Origin: Candidatus Hydrogenedentota bacterium
Lineage (GTDB): Bacteria > Hydrogenedentota > Hydrogenedentia > Hydrogenedentales > CAILVY01
Direction: 5' to 3'
Length of the DNA stretch: 64,000 bases
NCBI GenBank assembly: GCA_903837785.1
Contig: CAILVY010000067.1
Coordinates: forward strand, 1-64,000
The notes beneath the pieces are model-generated. The model did no database searches. It was not told the origin of the DNA and worked only from the letters and a program-made list of their open reading frames with translations. Each line of letters begins with the position of its first letter. Position 1 is the first letter of the stretch. Made by a program: the position numbers and the translations under genes. Below, piece by piece: positions 23,938-33,776 of the stretch.

Positions 23938-26682
23938 ATGCTGACGACTGCGATTGTGCTGGCTGTGGTGATGTTTCCTGGGGCCGCGGCGGAAGACAAC
24001 GCCGCGACGGCCCTGAAAGCGGTTCAGTTGCGCTGCGAGTATCTCGTAGATCCGGTGGGGATCGACGCGGCACGTCCGCGCCTGAGTTGGGTCCTGGAAT
24101 CGGGCGCGCGCGGCCAGCGGCAGACGGCCTATGAGGTGCGCGTGGCGTCGAGCGCGGAGACGCTTGCCCAGGGCGGGAACGACCTCTGGGCGCCCGGGAA
24201 AGTGGTGTCTTCGGAACAGAACCAGATCGAGTACGGCGGCGCGCCGCTGTCGTCGCATCAGGAGTGCTTCTGGTCGCTTCGGGTTTGGGATCAGGATGGG
24301 AAGCCGAGCGCCTGGAGCGCGCCAGCCCGGTGGACGATGGGCATGCTTCGAACGGAAGACTGGCATGCAGCGTGGATCACGGCGCCGGAAGGGGTTGCGG
24401 AAGCGGCGGACAAGTCGGGACCGCTGCCCCTGTTCCGCAAGGATTTCACGATCTCGAAACCGGTGCGCCGGGCCTTGCTCTATGTGTGCGGACTCGGCTT
24501 TCACGAGGCCCGGCTCAATGGCCGGGCGGTGGGTGACGAGGTCTATGCGCCCGGGTGGACGAACTACAGAAAGACCTGTCTCTATTCGGCCTATGAGGTC
24601 ACGGCGGCGCTTCGCGAACGGGACAACGTGATTGGCCTAATGCTGGGCAACGGCATGTACAACGTGCCGGGCGGACGCTATGTGAAGTTCAAGGGTACTT
24701 TCGGCCCGCCGAAGGCGATCGCACAGCTCCATATCGAATATGCCGACGGCAGCACGGAGGAGGTGGGAACCGACGCATCGTGGCGTGCGGCGGCGGGGCC
24801 GATTGTGTTTTCCTGCATGTATGGCGGCGAAGACTACGATGCACGGCTCGAACAACCGGGCTGGGACGCGCCCGGCTTCGACGCGGCAGCCTGGAAAGTG
24901 GCCGTGACGACAGAAGCTCCCGGTGGCCGGCTCTACGGCGCGGGCGGCCCGCCGATCAAAGTGATGCAGACGTTCACGAGTCCCCGCATCACCGCGCTGG
25001 ACGGGGGCGGCTATCTGTACGACCTCGGCCAGAACTTCTCCGGTCGGCCGTGCATCAAAGTGCGCGGGTCGCGCGGCGCCACCGTGAAGCTGATTCCGGG
25101 TGAGTTGCTGGATGACACGGGCCGGGTATCGCAACGGAGTTCCGGCAGCCCGGTGTCGTTCAGCTACACGCTGAAGGGCGAGGGGGAGGAAGTCTGGCGT
25201 CCGCAGTTCACGTACTACGGGTTCCGCTACGTGCAGGCAGAAGGCGCCTGTCCGGCGGGCACGCCGCAACGCGACGCGAGCCTTCCGGAACTGCTCGAGA
25301 TGACGGGGGAATTCACGTATGCCTCGGCGCCGCCCGTGGGCGAGTTCGCGTGCGCGAACGACCTGGTCAACCGGGTTCACGGGCTGATTCTCGCGGCCAT
25401 TCGGAGCAATCTGCAGAGCGTGCTCACGGATTGTCCGCATCGCGAGAAGCTGGGCTGGCTCGAAGTGTCGCACCTGCTCGCGGACGGGCTCATGTACAAC
25501 GTGGACCTGGCGCGTTTCTACGCCAAGATCGAACAGGACATGGCGGATTCCCAGATTGAGAACGGCCTTGTGCCGGACATTGCGCCGGAATACACCGTGT
25601 TCAACGGCGGTTTCCGCGATTCCCCGGAATGGGGCAGCGCGAGCCTCGTCAATCCGTGGAACGCGTACTTGATGTACGGCGATCGGCGCAATCTCGAGAC
25701 GCACTACGAGGTGATGCGGCGCTACGCCGGGTATCTCGGAAGCACGGCGAAAGAACATATCGTCTCGCATGGCTTGGGCGACTGGTACGACGTGGGCCCG
25801 AAGGGACCGGGTGAATCGCAGCTCACGTCGAAGGGCGTCACCGCCACGGCAGTGTACTATCAGGACCTGTGCATCCTGCAGCAGACGGCCGCGCTGTTGG
25901 GCAAACAGGAGCAAGCGGAAGCCATCGCGAAGCGCGCCGCCGAAGTGCGCGCGGCCTTCAATGAGACGTACTATCATCCGAAGGAGAAGTCGTACGACCG
26001 GAACAGCCAGACGGCGAATGCAATGCCGCTGTCCGTGGGACTGGCGGCGGACGGGGAACGCGGCGCGATCTTGAAGTCGCTGGTTTCGGGCATTGAGTCG
26101 GCAAAGTTTCATGTGACGGCCGGGGATGTGGGTTTCTCGTATCTTGTGCGTGCCCTGACGGACGCGGAGCAGGGAGGCCTGCTGTACAAGATGGTTTGCC
26201 AGACGGACGGCCCGGGTTATGCCTGTCAACTGGCGCAAGGGGCGACCACGCTGACGGAGGCGTGGGACGCCGGGGCCGCCTCATCGCAGAATCACTGTAT
26301 GCTGGGCCACGTCGAAGGCTGGTTCTATCGCGGCCTGGCCGGCATTCGCGTGGATGCGGCCGCGCCGGGTTTCCGGCATTTCGTGCTGCGGCCGCAATGG
26401 CCGGAGGGGCTCGAATGGGTCAAGGCGCACTATGACTCGATTCGCGGCCGCATCGCGAGCGAATGGCGCATCGGCGCCGACGGCCTTTCCTGGGCCGTAT
26501 CGATTCCACCGAATACGTCCGCGACGATCTATCTCCCGGCTTCTAGCGTGGAAACGCTGAGCGAGGGAGGGAAGGCGTTGGCGCAATCGGAAGGGCTGAG
26601 TTCGGTTTGCGCCGAGGCGGGCTGCGTCGTGCTGGAGGCCGCCTCCGGCGACTATCGTTTCAACGTGAGGAAACCGCAATGA
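23938..26682 (+). CDS. Alpha-L-rhamnosidase (GH78)
   Basis: 914 residues from ATG 23938, chosen because the signal peptide (TTAIVLAVVMFPGAAA) follows it; the frame upstream is unrelated. The family order is intact: an N-terminal Ig-like domain (LRCEYLVDPVGIDAARPRLSWVLE), beta-sandwich domains with a rhamnose-binding-type segment (YVCGLGFHEARLNGRAVGDE), an (alpha/alpha)6 barrel and a C-terminal beta domain. The signature D-C-P-x-R-E is DCPHRE at 498-503, followed by LGWLE. It hydrolyses terminal alpha-L-rhamnosides, acting outside the cytoplasm. Its stop overlaps the next sulfatase start by 4 bp (ATGA), implying coupled desulfation and rhamnose removal. Confidence 0.94.
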   Translation: MLTTAIVLAVVMFPGAAAEDNAATALKAVQLRCEYLVDPVGIDAARPRLSWVLESGARGQRQTAYEVRVASSAETLAQGGNDLWAPGKVVSSEQNQIEYGGAPLSSHQECFWSLRVWDQDGKPSAWSAPARWTMGMLRTEDWHAAWITAPEGVAEAADKSGPLPLFRKDFTISKPVRRALLYVCGLGFHEARLNGRAVGDEVYAPGWTNYRKTCLYSAYEVTAALRERDNVIGLMLGNGMYNVPGGRYVKFKGTFGPPKAIAQLHIEYADGSTEEVGTDASWRAAAGPIVFSCMYGGEDYDARLEQPGWDAPGFDAAAWKVAVTTEAPGGRLYGAGGPPIKVMQTFTSPRITALDGGGYLYDLGQNFSGRPCIKVRGSRGATVKLIPGELLDDTGRVSQRSSGSPVSFSYTLKGEGEEVWRPQFTYYGFRYVQAEGACPAGTPQRDASLPELLEMTGEFTYASAPPVGEFACANDLVNRVHGLILAAIRSNLQSVLTDCPHREKLGWLEVSHLLADGLMYNVDLARFYAKIEQDMADSQIENGLVPDIAPEYTVFNGGFRDSPEWGSASLVNPWNAYLMYGDRRNLETHYEVMRRYAGYLGSTAKEHIVSHGLGDWYDVGPKGPGESQLTSKGVTATAVYYQDLCILQQTAALLGKQEQAEAIAKRAAEVRAAFNETYYHPKEKSYDRNSQTANAMPLSVGLAADGERGAILKSLVSGIESAKFHVTAGDVGFSYLVRALTDAEQGGLLYKMVCQTDGPGYACQLAQGATTLTEAWDAGAASSQNHCMLGHVEGWFYRGLAGIRVDAAAPGFRHFVLRPQWPEGLEWVKAHYDSIRGRIASEWRIGADGLSWAVSIPPNTSATIYLPASSVETLSEGGKALAQSEGLSSVCAEAGCVVLEAASGDYRFNVRKPQ

Positions 26683-28262
26683 GAGCACTGTCCCGGCGCG
26701 GATTCATGGCGGCCTCGGCCACGCTGGCCGCGGCGGGCTGCATCAGCCACGGCGAATCAAAGGTTCCGGAGCAGGAAACGCAGGCGGGAACGCAGCCCAA
26801 TGTGTTGTTCATCCTCACGGATCAGCACCGCATGGAATGCCTGGGCGCGTATGGGAACCGGGAGATTGCCACGCCGCACATTGATGCGTTGGCGGCGGAC
26901 GGGATGCGCTTCAACAACAGCTTCTGCCCGTATCCCGTGTGCACGCCGTCGCGTTACTCGATGATCTCCGGGCTCTACGTGCACGAGCACCGGGGCTGGA
27001 CGAATCACTGCACGCTGCCGCCCGACGTGGAGACGTTCCCGAAGCTGCTCCGGCAGGCGGGCTATCACACGAAGGCCGTGGGGAAGATGCACTACACGCC
27101 GACGTATCTCGATGTCGGCTTTGACGAGATGATCCTGGCCGAACAGAACGGGCCGGGCCGGTGGGACGATGACTATCATCGCGCGCTGCGGGCGGAGGGC
27201 CTGATCGACGGCAACGACCTCGAGGATCAGGAGACCGCCTACCGGAAGCAAGCACGTCCGGAATACTGGGAAACGTTCGGCGCGCTCGCGTCGAATCTGC
27301 CCACCCGCTTTCACTCGACAGAGTGGATCGGCGAGCGGGCCAACGACGCGCTGAAGCAGTGGAAGGCGTCCGGCGAATTGCTCGCCGTGAGTTTCATCAA
27401 ACCGCATCATCCGTTCGACCCGCCCGCGGAGTATGCTTCGCTCTACGATCCGGCGAAGCTGACGCTGCTTCCGGGCTGGACGGAGGCCTGCTTTGCGCAC
27501 GACCTCGCGGCCGGTCCGGGCTACTTCCCGCACGAAAAACTTACGGAACCGGTGCTGCGCCGGGCGATGGCCTTCTACTACGCGACCATCCAGCACATCG
27601 ACGTCCAAGTCGGCAAGCTGCTGCAAACGTTGAAGGAAAAGGGGCTCTACGACAACACGCTGATCGTGTTCACGAGCGACCACGGCGAATTGCTGGGGCA
27701 TCATCACCTCTTGCTGAAAGGCGGCTATCTTTATGATCCGCTGGCCAAGGTTCCGCTGATCATCAAGCTTCCGGGGAATCTCCAGCAGGGGACTGTGTCC
27801 GAAGGGCTCGTCAGCAATGTCGATCTGGCGCCGACGATTCTGGCGCAGGCCCGGCGCCCGGTTCCCGAGCGCATGCGGGGACTGGATTTGGCCCGGCATC
27901 CGGACGCGCGGGAACTCGTGTTTGCGGAGAGCGGCGAGGGCGCTCAGGCCATGGCCCGAACCCACACGAAAAAGCTCATCCTGCACCGCGGGCCCGGCCC
28001 CTCATTGTTCTTCGATCTGGAGAAGGACCCGTACGAACTCGAGAATCGATACGAGGATCCCGCGTATCAGGATGAGATCAAGCGGTTGACGCAGGCGCTG
28101 GAGGCGTGGCGCGGCCCGAATGTGGCGGCGAAGGCCTATGTCGATGAGAACGCCCCGGTGATTGCCGGAGCAAACGTTCCGCGCCGTGATGACGATCATC
28201 GGAAACAGATGATGTCCTATGCGCGGGAGAAGATGGCGGGCGGATGGCAGCCGCGGCAATAG
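26679..28262 (+). CDS. Type I sulfatase, Tat lipoprotein
   Basis: 527 residues from ATG 26679, overlapping the rhamnosidase stop by 4 bp. The leader SRRGFMAASATLAAAGC combines a twin-Arg motif with a lipobox (Cys21), predicting a Tat-exported lipoprotein. The formylglycine motif is CTPSR (Cys88). Metal-binding segments are FILTDQHRMECLGAYG and VFTSDHGELLGHHHLLLKGG. The C-terminus has FFDLEKDPYELENRYEDP. It resembles arylsulfatase/choline-sulfatase-like S1 enzymes. The coupling suggests it removes sulfate from the rhamnosidase substrate or product. An activating enzyme must act in trans. Confidence 0.95.
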   Translation: MRALSRRGFMAASATLAAAGCISHGESKVPEQETQAGTQPNVLFILTDQHRMECLGAYGNREIATPHIDALAADGMRFNNSFCPYPVCTPSRYSMISGLYVHEHRGWTNHCTLPPDVETFPKLLRQAGYHTKAVGKMHYTPTYLDVGFDEMILAEQNGPGRWDDDYHRALRAEGLIDGNDLEDQETAYRKQARPEYWETFGALASNLPTRFHSTEWIGERANDALKQWKASGELLAVSFIKPHHPFDPPAEYASLYDPAKLTLLPGWTEACFAHDLAAGPGYFPHEKLTEPVLRRAMAFYYATIQHIDVQVGKLLQTLKEKGLYDNTLIVFTSDHGELLGHHHLLLKGGYLYDPLAKVPLIIKLPGNLQQGTVSEGLVSNVDLAPTILAQARRPVPERMRGLDLARHPDARELVFAESGEGAQAMARTHTKKLILHRGPGPSLFFDLEKDPYELENRYEDPAYQDEIKRLTQALEAWRGPNVAAKAYVDENAPVIAGANVPRRDDDHRKQMMSYAREKMAGGWQPRQ

Positions 28263-28326
28263 GGCAGCGGCTGTCATTCAGTTGACGGGAGCGACTTGGT
28301 GGGCGGATAGGCCCGAGGAGGACTTC

Positions 28327-30174
28327 ATGCGGTGGATCTCACTTATCGGATTGCTGTGTTTTGCGGCTGCGGCAGGTTCAGCCGCGGCAGAGGCGACGGT
28401 TCTTGTGGAGGCGGAGGGTTTCGCTGACTTGGGCGGCTGGGTCCTCGATCAGCAGTTCATGGACTTGATGGGTTCGCCGTTTCTTCTGGCGCATGGGCTC
28501 GGCGAGCCAGTGAAAGACGCGGTGACCGCCGTCCGCTTCACGGAATCCGGCGAGTATCGCGTCTGGGTGCGCACGCGCGATTGGGTGGGGCCGTGGAAGA
28601 CGGAACAGACGCCGCCGGCCAAGCGGGCCGAGGGCGCGCCTGGAATCTTCCAGGTGCTGTTGAACGGCACGGCGCTGGAGGCGACTTTCGGCGCGGAGGG
28701 CGCGCAATGGCACTGGCAGCCGGGGGGAAGCGTCCAGGTGGCGGCGGGGGAACTGCGGCTGGCGCTGCACGATCTCACTGGTTTTGAAGGACGTTGTGAT
28801 GCGATCCTCTTTTCGACGGACCCAACTCTGACGCCCCCGAATGAAGCCGCGGAAACAGCAGCGTTCCGTCAGCGGTTGTTGGGGCATCCTGAGAACCCCG
28901 TTGAGGCCGGCGAATACGATCTCGTCGTCGTGGGGGGCGGCATCGCAGGCACCTGCGCGGCCCTGGGCGCGGGCCGCAACGGCGTGCGGGTGGCCCTTAT
29001 CCAGGATCGTCCGGTCCTGGGCGGGAACAACAGCTCCGACGTGCGCGTGTGGATGGGCGGGGCGATTCACGGCCCAAAGTATCCGCATTTGGGAGATGTG
29101 GTCGCGGAACTGGACCAGGAACGCCGCGAGCATTATGGCCCGAAGAACACCGCGGACATCTACGAGGATGGGAAGAAGGCCGATCTTGTGCGGGCGGAAA
29201 AGAATATCGCCCTGTTCCTGAACCAGCGTGCGAATGGGGTGGAGATGGCCGAAGGGCGGATTGCGGCGGTCATCGCGCAGGATGTCGTGACGGGTGAGCG
29301 GCGCCGTTTCCGCGGGAAGCGCTTCGCGGATTGTACGGGCGACGCCTGCATCGGCGTCCTGGCGGGTGCGGACGCCGAGACGACGCCCAGCGGGCACATG
29401 GGGCCGTGCAACCTGTGGAATGCCGCAAACGCGGGCAAGCCGTCGCCGTTTCCGCGCTGTCCCTGGGCGCTGAACCTGAGCGAGAAGCCGTTTCCGGGCC
29501 GCGATCCGAAAGATGCCTCCGATTCCGAAGAACGCCTGGCAAAACTCGGGGTGTGGTACTGGGAGAGCGGCTTTTATCACGATCCCATCCGCGATCGTGA
29601 GTACATGCGCGACTGGAATTTCCGGGCGATGTATGGGGCCTGGGATTGCCTGAAGAATACGGACGGCCAGTATTCCAGCTACAAGCTTAACTGGAGCGCC
29701 TACATTTCCGGCCCGCGCGAATCGCGGCGCCTGCTCGGAGACGTGGTGCTCTCCAAGGAAATCCTGCTGAGCGGCGAATCGTTTGACGATGGTTGCGTGG
29801 TCACTGGTTGGGACATCGATCTGCATCTGCCCGATCCCCGCTACGAGCCGGGGTTCGAAGGCGATGCGTTCATTTCGCACGCGTTGTACACGAAGTATCC
29901 CCGGCCCTTCCACGTGCCGTACCGCTGTTTCTATTCGCGGAATGTCCCGAATCTTTTCATGGCGGGCCGGGACATCAGCGTGACGCATGAGGCGCTCGGC
30001 GCGGTGCGCGTGATGCGGACGTGTGGCCTGATGGGCGAGACAGTGGGACTCGCCGCGGCGCTATGCAGGAAATACGATTGCCAGCCCCGCGACGTGTACG
30101 CGGCGCATCTCGACGAGTTCAAGCAGTTGCTCACGCGTGGCGTGAATCCCGGCCCGGAGGCTGTCGCGAAGTAG
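28327..30174 (+). CDS. Secreted FAD-dependent oxidoreductase with N-terminal carbohydrate-binding-like domain
   Basis: 615 residues from ATG 28327 (GAGGAC upstream). The signal peptide is about 1-21. Residues about 22-170 resemble a galactose-binding-like sandwich (VLVEAEGFADLGGWVLDQQF, GEYRVWVRTRDWV, GELRLALHDLTGFEGR). From about 195 an FAD-binding Rossmann domain begins: YDLVVVGGGIAGTCAALGAG (GxGxxG variant GGGIAG), then GGNNSSDVRVWMGG and a late LFMAGRDISVTHEALGAVRVM. This is the FAD_oxidored family found in sulfatase/glycosidase clusters, sometimes annotated xanthan lyase-like. The reaction is unknown. Secretion of an FAD enzyme implies folding after export or unusual localisation. Confidence 0.85.
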   Translation: MRWISLIGLLCFAAAAGSAAAEATVLVEAEGFADLGGWVLDQQFMDLMGSPFLLAHGLGEPVKDAVTAVRFTESGEYRVWVRTRDWVGPWKTEQTPPAKRAEGAPGIFQVLLNGTALEATFGAEGAQWHWQPGGSVQVAAGELRLALHDLTGFEGRCDAILFSTDPTLTPPNEAAETAAFRQRLLGHPENPVEAGEYDLVVVGGGIAGTCAALGAGRNGVRVALIQDRPVLGGNNSSDVRVWMGGAIHGPKYPHLGDVVAELDQERREHYGPKNTADIYEDGKKADLVRAEKNIALFLNQRANGVEMAEGRIAAVIAQDVVTGERRRFRGKRFADCTGDACIGVLAGADAETTPSGHMGPCNLWNAANAGKPSPFPRCPWALNLSEKPFPGRDPKDASDSEERLAKLGVWYWESGFYHDPIRDREYMRDWNFRAMYGAWDCLKNTDGQYSSYKLNWSAYISGPRESRRLLGDVVLSKEILLSGESFDDGCVVTGWDIDLHLPDPRYEPGFEGDAFISHALYTKYPRPFHVPYRCFYSRNVPNLFMAGRDISVTHEALGAVRVMRTCGLMGETVGLAAALCRKYDCQPRDVYAAHLDEFKQLLTRGVNPGPEAVAK

Positions 30175-30369
30175 CGTGAGCGGGAAAGCCGGCGTCAGCG
30201 ACCCTTCCCCGTGTCTCTTGCAGCTTGTGCCGCGCTCGTGCTGCGCGGGCAATGCCATATCGCTTCAATGGCGCGCTATGGCGGTCTCCTGTGTCCTGCA
30301 TTGCGGCATCCCTTGTCTTTATCCCGGAAAAATGCGACGATAGGCCCGCAATTCGGGAAAGGGAGCATA

Positions 30370-32493
30370 ATGAAAAAGTGCGCGATTCTCATTGTCTGTG
30401 TGTTGCTGGCGGGATGTCCGCCTCCGGCTGTGAAATACACGCTCAGCATCGCCGTTGAGGGAAATGGCACGACGAATCCGGCCGCGGGAACCTATGAGTA
30501 CGTCGAAGGCGCGGCGGTGAGCATCGCGGGCACGCCGGGGGCAGGGGGGGTGTTTGCGGGCTGGGAGGGCGACCTGGCCGGCGATCAGAATCCCGCCACG
30601 ATCACGATGAGCGGGAACAAGAGCGTCACGGCGATTTTCGAGGACGCGGGAGAGGTGCCGGATTCCCTGGCGACAGTCGCGTACTATCATGTAGAGGATT
30701 CCGACGGGACAACGCCCGCAGACGGCGTGCTTGCGACGATGGTTTTCGAGCCAAACGGGGTGGCGGACTTCTATCTCGCGTATTCGGAAGATGCGCTTGC
30801 GTACACGGGCGCGTACACGTTCACTGGACAACAACTCTCCCTTCAGTTCACGGGCGAGGACTTTCATCCGGACGCCACGTTCGATCTGCATCTCAGCGCC
30901 CGCACAGTTGTCATGCCTTTCAAGGTTTTCGATACGGCGCCTGGCTCGTCGACTTGGAAGCGGATGCAGCCGCCGCTCGAGGAGAACCTAGACGTCGTCT
31001 TCCGTTGCGCCTCCCTCGCCGACGAGGATGACAGCGAAACGGCGATGGAACGTGCCACGGCATATGCCGAGGCTTACAGCGCGAGTCTGCCGGCAGAGAA
31101 GATGGAAAAGGACGATCCCCCGACCATACTGCCGCTTCTTAACGGCGTGCGGCTCCAGTATGACGATGAACCGCCTGTGGACGTGATGTTGTACGGCTGG
31201 TCCAACAGCGCGGGCACGCCGCTGCAGCCGGGGTATCTGGCGAGCGACCCGCGGATCCATCTGGAATGCGAATCACCGAATCGTCCGGCGGACGATCCCC
31301 GGGAGAAGACCGCCTTGTTCATTGCGCCGTTCAAGACGCGGAAGTCTTTCGTGTGGTACGACTTTTACTGGCTGAACAAGCTGCAGAATGTGCCCGTGGC
31401 GCAGGGCTATCATCTGACGGGTTCGGAGTTCTTTGACTTTGACGGCATGGCTTCGGTGCTTGGAGATCGGGGCTATGCCGTGGAGCAGTTGATGGATGAA
31501 AATGCGGGCATCGTCAACCTCATCAAGGCGCTTCTCCCGGGCCAGGGCGGCAAACTCGCGCCCCCGGGATTTATGCTGTTCAATACGCATGGCATGTCGG
31601 ACGGCACACTCGCAACCGGCGTCTATCTTGGCGACGACAATGGCGGGAGCGGGTTTGCCAGCGAGAAGGCGGCGATTAAGGCGGCGGGCTTTGGGAGCGT
31701 GCTCACGTACGACGGCGGCACGGAAGACGCCCCGAAGACGCTGGAAGTCATGTGTATCCCGCGCGACATGCGGCCGGACAAGCACTCGTACTATTTGTCC
31801 TTGACGCCCAAGTTCTGGGACTGGCTGCACGAACAGGGCGCGAATTTCGATCGCAGCCTCGTGTACATGGCAAGCTGCCTCACGGACGCCACGCCCGACT
31901 TGCGCGAAGCGGTGAAGGCGCGGGCGTACTTCGCGTTCAACGTGCCTGCGAATCCGGAGTTGAGCGGGAGGCTCTTCCAGTATCTCTGTAAGCATCTGAA
32001 GCGGCGGACCCACACGGCGGAAGAGGCCTACTACAACATCCTGCGCGTCGCCAACACGCGTCAGATGATTTATCCGGAGGATGAACTGCTCGACAACATG
32101 TGCACGGAGGGGAGCGTATCGCAACTTCATGTGACCCAGAATGTTTTCAAGGGCTACGCCTTCGATGGCGAGGAGGTGGCCTCTTATCAGCTTGGGGGAT
32201 GGCTGCACACGCCCGATGCCGATCCCGGAACCGTCTGGTGGCTCGTGTTCGGCGGGCGTTGGGGACAGAACGCGCATAACGGCGCGCAGGGCATGCTGGA
32301 CTGCTGGGAGGATTGCTGGGAATCCGGCGATACGGGCGGGCTGGCAAATCAGGGTTGCGAGAACCGTGCCGTGGGGCGCGCCCCCACGGCCAGCGAGGTC
32401 GGGTATGCGTCCTATCTGCTGACGGGGCAGCCGGTGCTGGAATTCACGGGCTTCAAGTATCCCCGCTGGACCCTGAACGACGGCGGAGACTGA
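30370..32493 (+). CDS. Lipoprotein with InlB-type repeat and putative clan CD (caspase-like) peptidase domain
   Basis: 707 residues from ATG 30370 (GGGAGC upstream). Lipobox LLAGC gives Cys16. Residues about 22-91 are a divergent InlB B-repeat (YTLSIAVEGNGTTNPAAGTY ... GWEGDLAG ... NKSVTAIFE). Residues about 315-560 show the clan CD hallmark order: a hydrophobic strand ending in His-Gly (FMLFNTHGMSDG, His407) and, 96 residues later, another strand ending in Ala-Ser-Cys (LVYMASCL, Cys503). This arrangement occurs in gingipains, C11, caspases and separase relatives. Overall family membership is not recognised. Predicted outer-membrane or surface peptidase, or a self-processing protein. The catalytic assignment is inference. 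Confidence 0.7.
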   Translation: MKKCAILIVCVLLAGCPPPAVKYTLSIAVEGNGTTNPAAGTYEYVEGAAVSIAGTPGAGGVFAGWEGDLAGDQNPATITMSGNKSVTAIFEDAGEVPDSLATVAYYHVEDSDGTTPADGVLATMVFEPNGVADFYLAYSEDALAYTGAYTFTGQQLSLQFTGEDFHPDATFDLHLSARTVVMPFKVFDTAPGSSTWKRMQPPLEENLDVVFRCASLADEDDSETAMERATAYAEAYSASLPAEKMEKDDPPTILPLLNGVRLQYDDEPPVDVMLYGWSNSAGTPLQPGYLASDPRIHLECESPNRPADDPREKTALFIAPFKTRKSFVWYDFYWLNKLQNVPVAQGYHLTGSEFFDFDGMASVLGDRGYAVEQLMDENAGIVNLIKALLPGQGGKLAPPGFMLFNTHGMSDGTLATGVYLGDDNGGSGFASEKAAIKAAGFGSVLTYDGGTEDAPKTLEVMCIPRDMRPDKHSYYLSLTPKFWDWLHEQGANFDRSLVYMASCLTDATPDLREAVKARAYFAFNVPANPELSGRLFQYLCKHLKRRTHTAEEAYYNILRVANTRQMIYPEDELLDNMCTEGSVSQLHVTQNVFKGYAFDGEEVASYQLGGWLHTPDADPGTVWWLVFGGRWGQNAHNGAQGMLDCWEDCWESGDTGGLANQGCENRAVGRAPTASEVGYASYLLTGQPVLEFTGFKYPRWTLNDGGD

Positions 32494-32513
32494 ACCCGCC
32501 GAAGGAGGGAGCG

Positions 32514-33767
32514 ATGCGTACGTCCATGGGGCGGGTTCTGCTGGGCATGCTCTTGCTGGTGCCGTTGGCCGCGTTGGCCCAAGACACAGCGCCCGCGGCG
32601 GCGTTCGAGGCGAATGTCCCCCTGCGCGCATTGACGCACGGGCCAAAGGCGCACTGGTTTGGCTACTACGACAAGCTTCAGTTCGATCCAAGAGGGCGGT
32701 ATGTGCTCGGGGCGGAGCTGGATTTCGAGGGACGGAAGCCGGCGGCCGAGGACGTGATCCGGCTCGGCATGATCGATCTCGAAGATGGCGACAAATGGAT
32801 TCCGCTCGCGGAGAGCCGGGCCTGGAGCTGGCAACAGGGCTGCATGCTCCAGTGGCTGCCAGGGTCGGCGAGCGAGGTCATCTTCAACGACCGGCAGGGG
32901 GATCACTACGTCGCGATCATCCGTGATGTGTTCACGGGCGCCTCGCGCGTGTTGCCGAAGGCCATCTATGCCGTGAGCCCTGATGCAAAACAGGCGGTGG
33001 GCATCAACTTCGCGCGCCTGGATGATACGCGGCCGGGCTACGGCTACAAGGGCGTGATCGACCCGTATGCCGAAGACCCGCATCCCGCCGGGGACGGCAT
33101 CTATGTGATGGATCTGAACACGGGAGACTGGCGGCAGATCATTTCCGTCGCGCAGATTGCGGCCCTGCCGCAGGAAGCGAAAACCGCTGGAAAGCACTGG
33201 TTCAATCACCTGCTCTTCAATCCGGATGGGAGCCGCTTCATCTTCTTGCATCGGGCGTTTCCCGAGCCGGGCAAGAAGGGGATGCGCGTCACGCGCCTGT
33301 TCACGGCCAGTCCGGACGGCGCGAAGCTCTGCTGCCTCAACGACCACGGCATGACCTCGCACTTCATTTGGCGGAATCCGAAGCAACTGCTCGCGTGGTC
33401 GAAGGAGCCCTCCGGCACGCACTTCCATCTCTATGACGACCTGACAGAGAAAGTCGAGGCCGTGGGCGCAAGCCAGCTTGGGCACGACGGGCACTGCACG
33501 TACTCGCCGGATGGAACGTGGATACTCACGGACGGCTATCCGGACAAGAATGGCTTCCAGCCGCTGATGCTGTTCCGGCCTTCGGACGGGAAGTTGGTCC
33601 ACTTGGGCCGCTTCTTCCATCCCAAAGTGCCCGACAACGAGTTCCGCTGCGATCTGCATCCGAAATGGAGCCGTGACGGGCGCTTCGTGTGCATGGACTC
33701 GATGCACGAAGGGCAACGGCAGATCTTCCTGCTCGATGTCGGCGGCGTGACGCACGCCGGATCATGA
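32514..33767 (+). CDS. Secreted beta-propeller protein, oligogalacturonate lyase-like (PL22-type)
   Basis: 417 residues from ATG 32514, preceded by GAAGGAGG. The signal peptide is about 1-22 (LLLVPLAALAQ). WD40/TolB-like propeller blades recur (LFNPDGSRFIFLHR, FTASPDGAKLCCLND, TYSPDGTWILTDGYPD, LHPKWSRDGRFVCMDS). His-rich positions between blades (KHWFNH, NDHGMTSHF, GHDGHC) resemble those that hold the metal in PL22 oligogalacturonate lyases. An alternative is a non-catalytic propeller. It lies 20 bp after the clan CD-like lipoprotein, so the two are probably co-transcribed. A lyase acting on uronic-acid-containing oligosaccharide would fit the island. Confidence 0.68.
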   Translation: MRTSMGRVLLGMLLLVPLAALAQDTAPAAAFEANVPLRALTHGPKAHWFGYYDKLQFDPRGRYVLGAELDFEGRKPAAEDVIRLGMIDLEDGDKWIPLAESRAWSWQQGCMLQWLPGSASEVIFNDRQGDHYVAIIRDVFTGASRVLPKAIYAVSPDAKQAVGINFARLDDTRPGYGYKGVIDPYAEDPHPAGDGIYVMDLNTGDWRQIISVAQIAALPQEAKTAGKHWFNHLLFNPDGSRFIFLHRAFPEPGKKGMRVTRLFTASPDGAKLCCLNDHGMTSHFIWRNPKQLLAWSKEPSGTHFHLYDDLTEKVEAVGASQLGHDGHCTYSPDGTWILTDGYPDKNGFQPLMLFRPSDGKLVHLGRFFHPKVPDNEFRCDLHPKWSRDGRFVCMDSMHEGQRQIFLLDVGGVTHAGS

Positions 33768-33776
33768 CGCGCGCGG

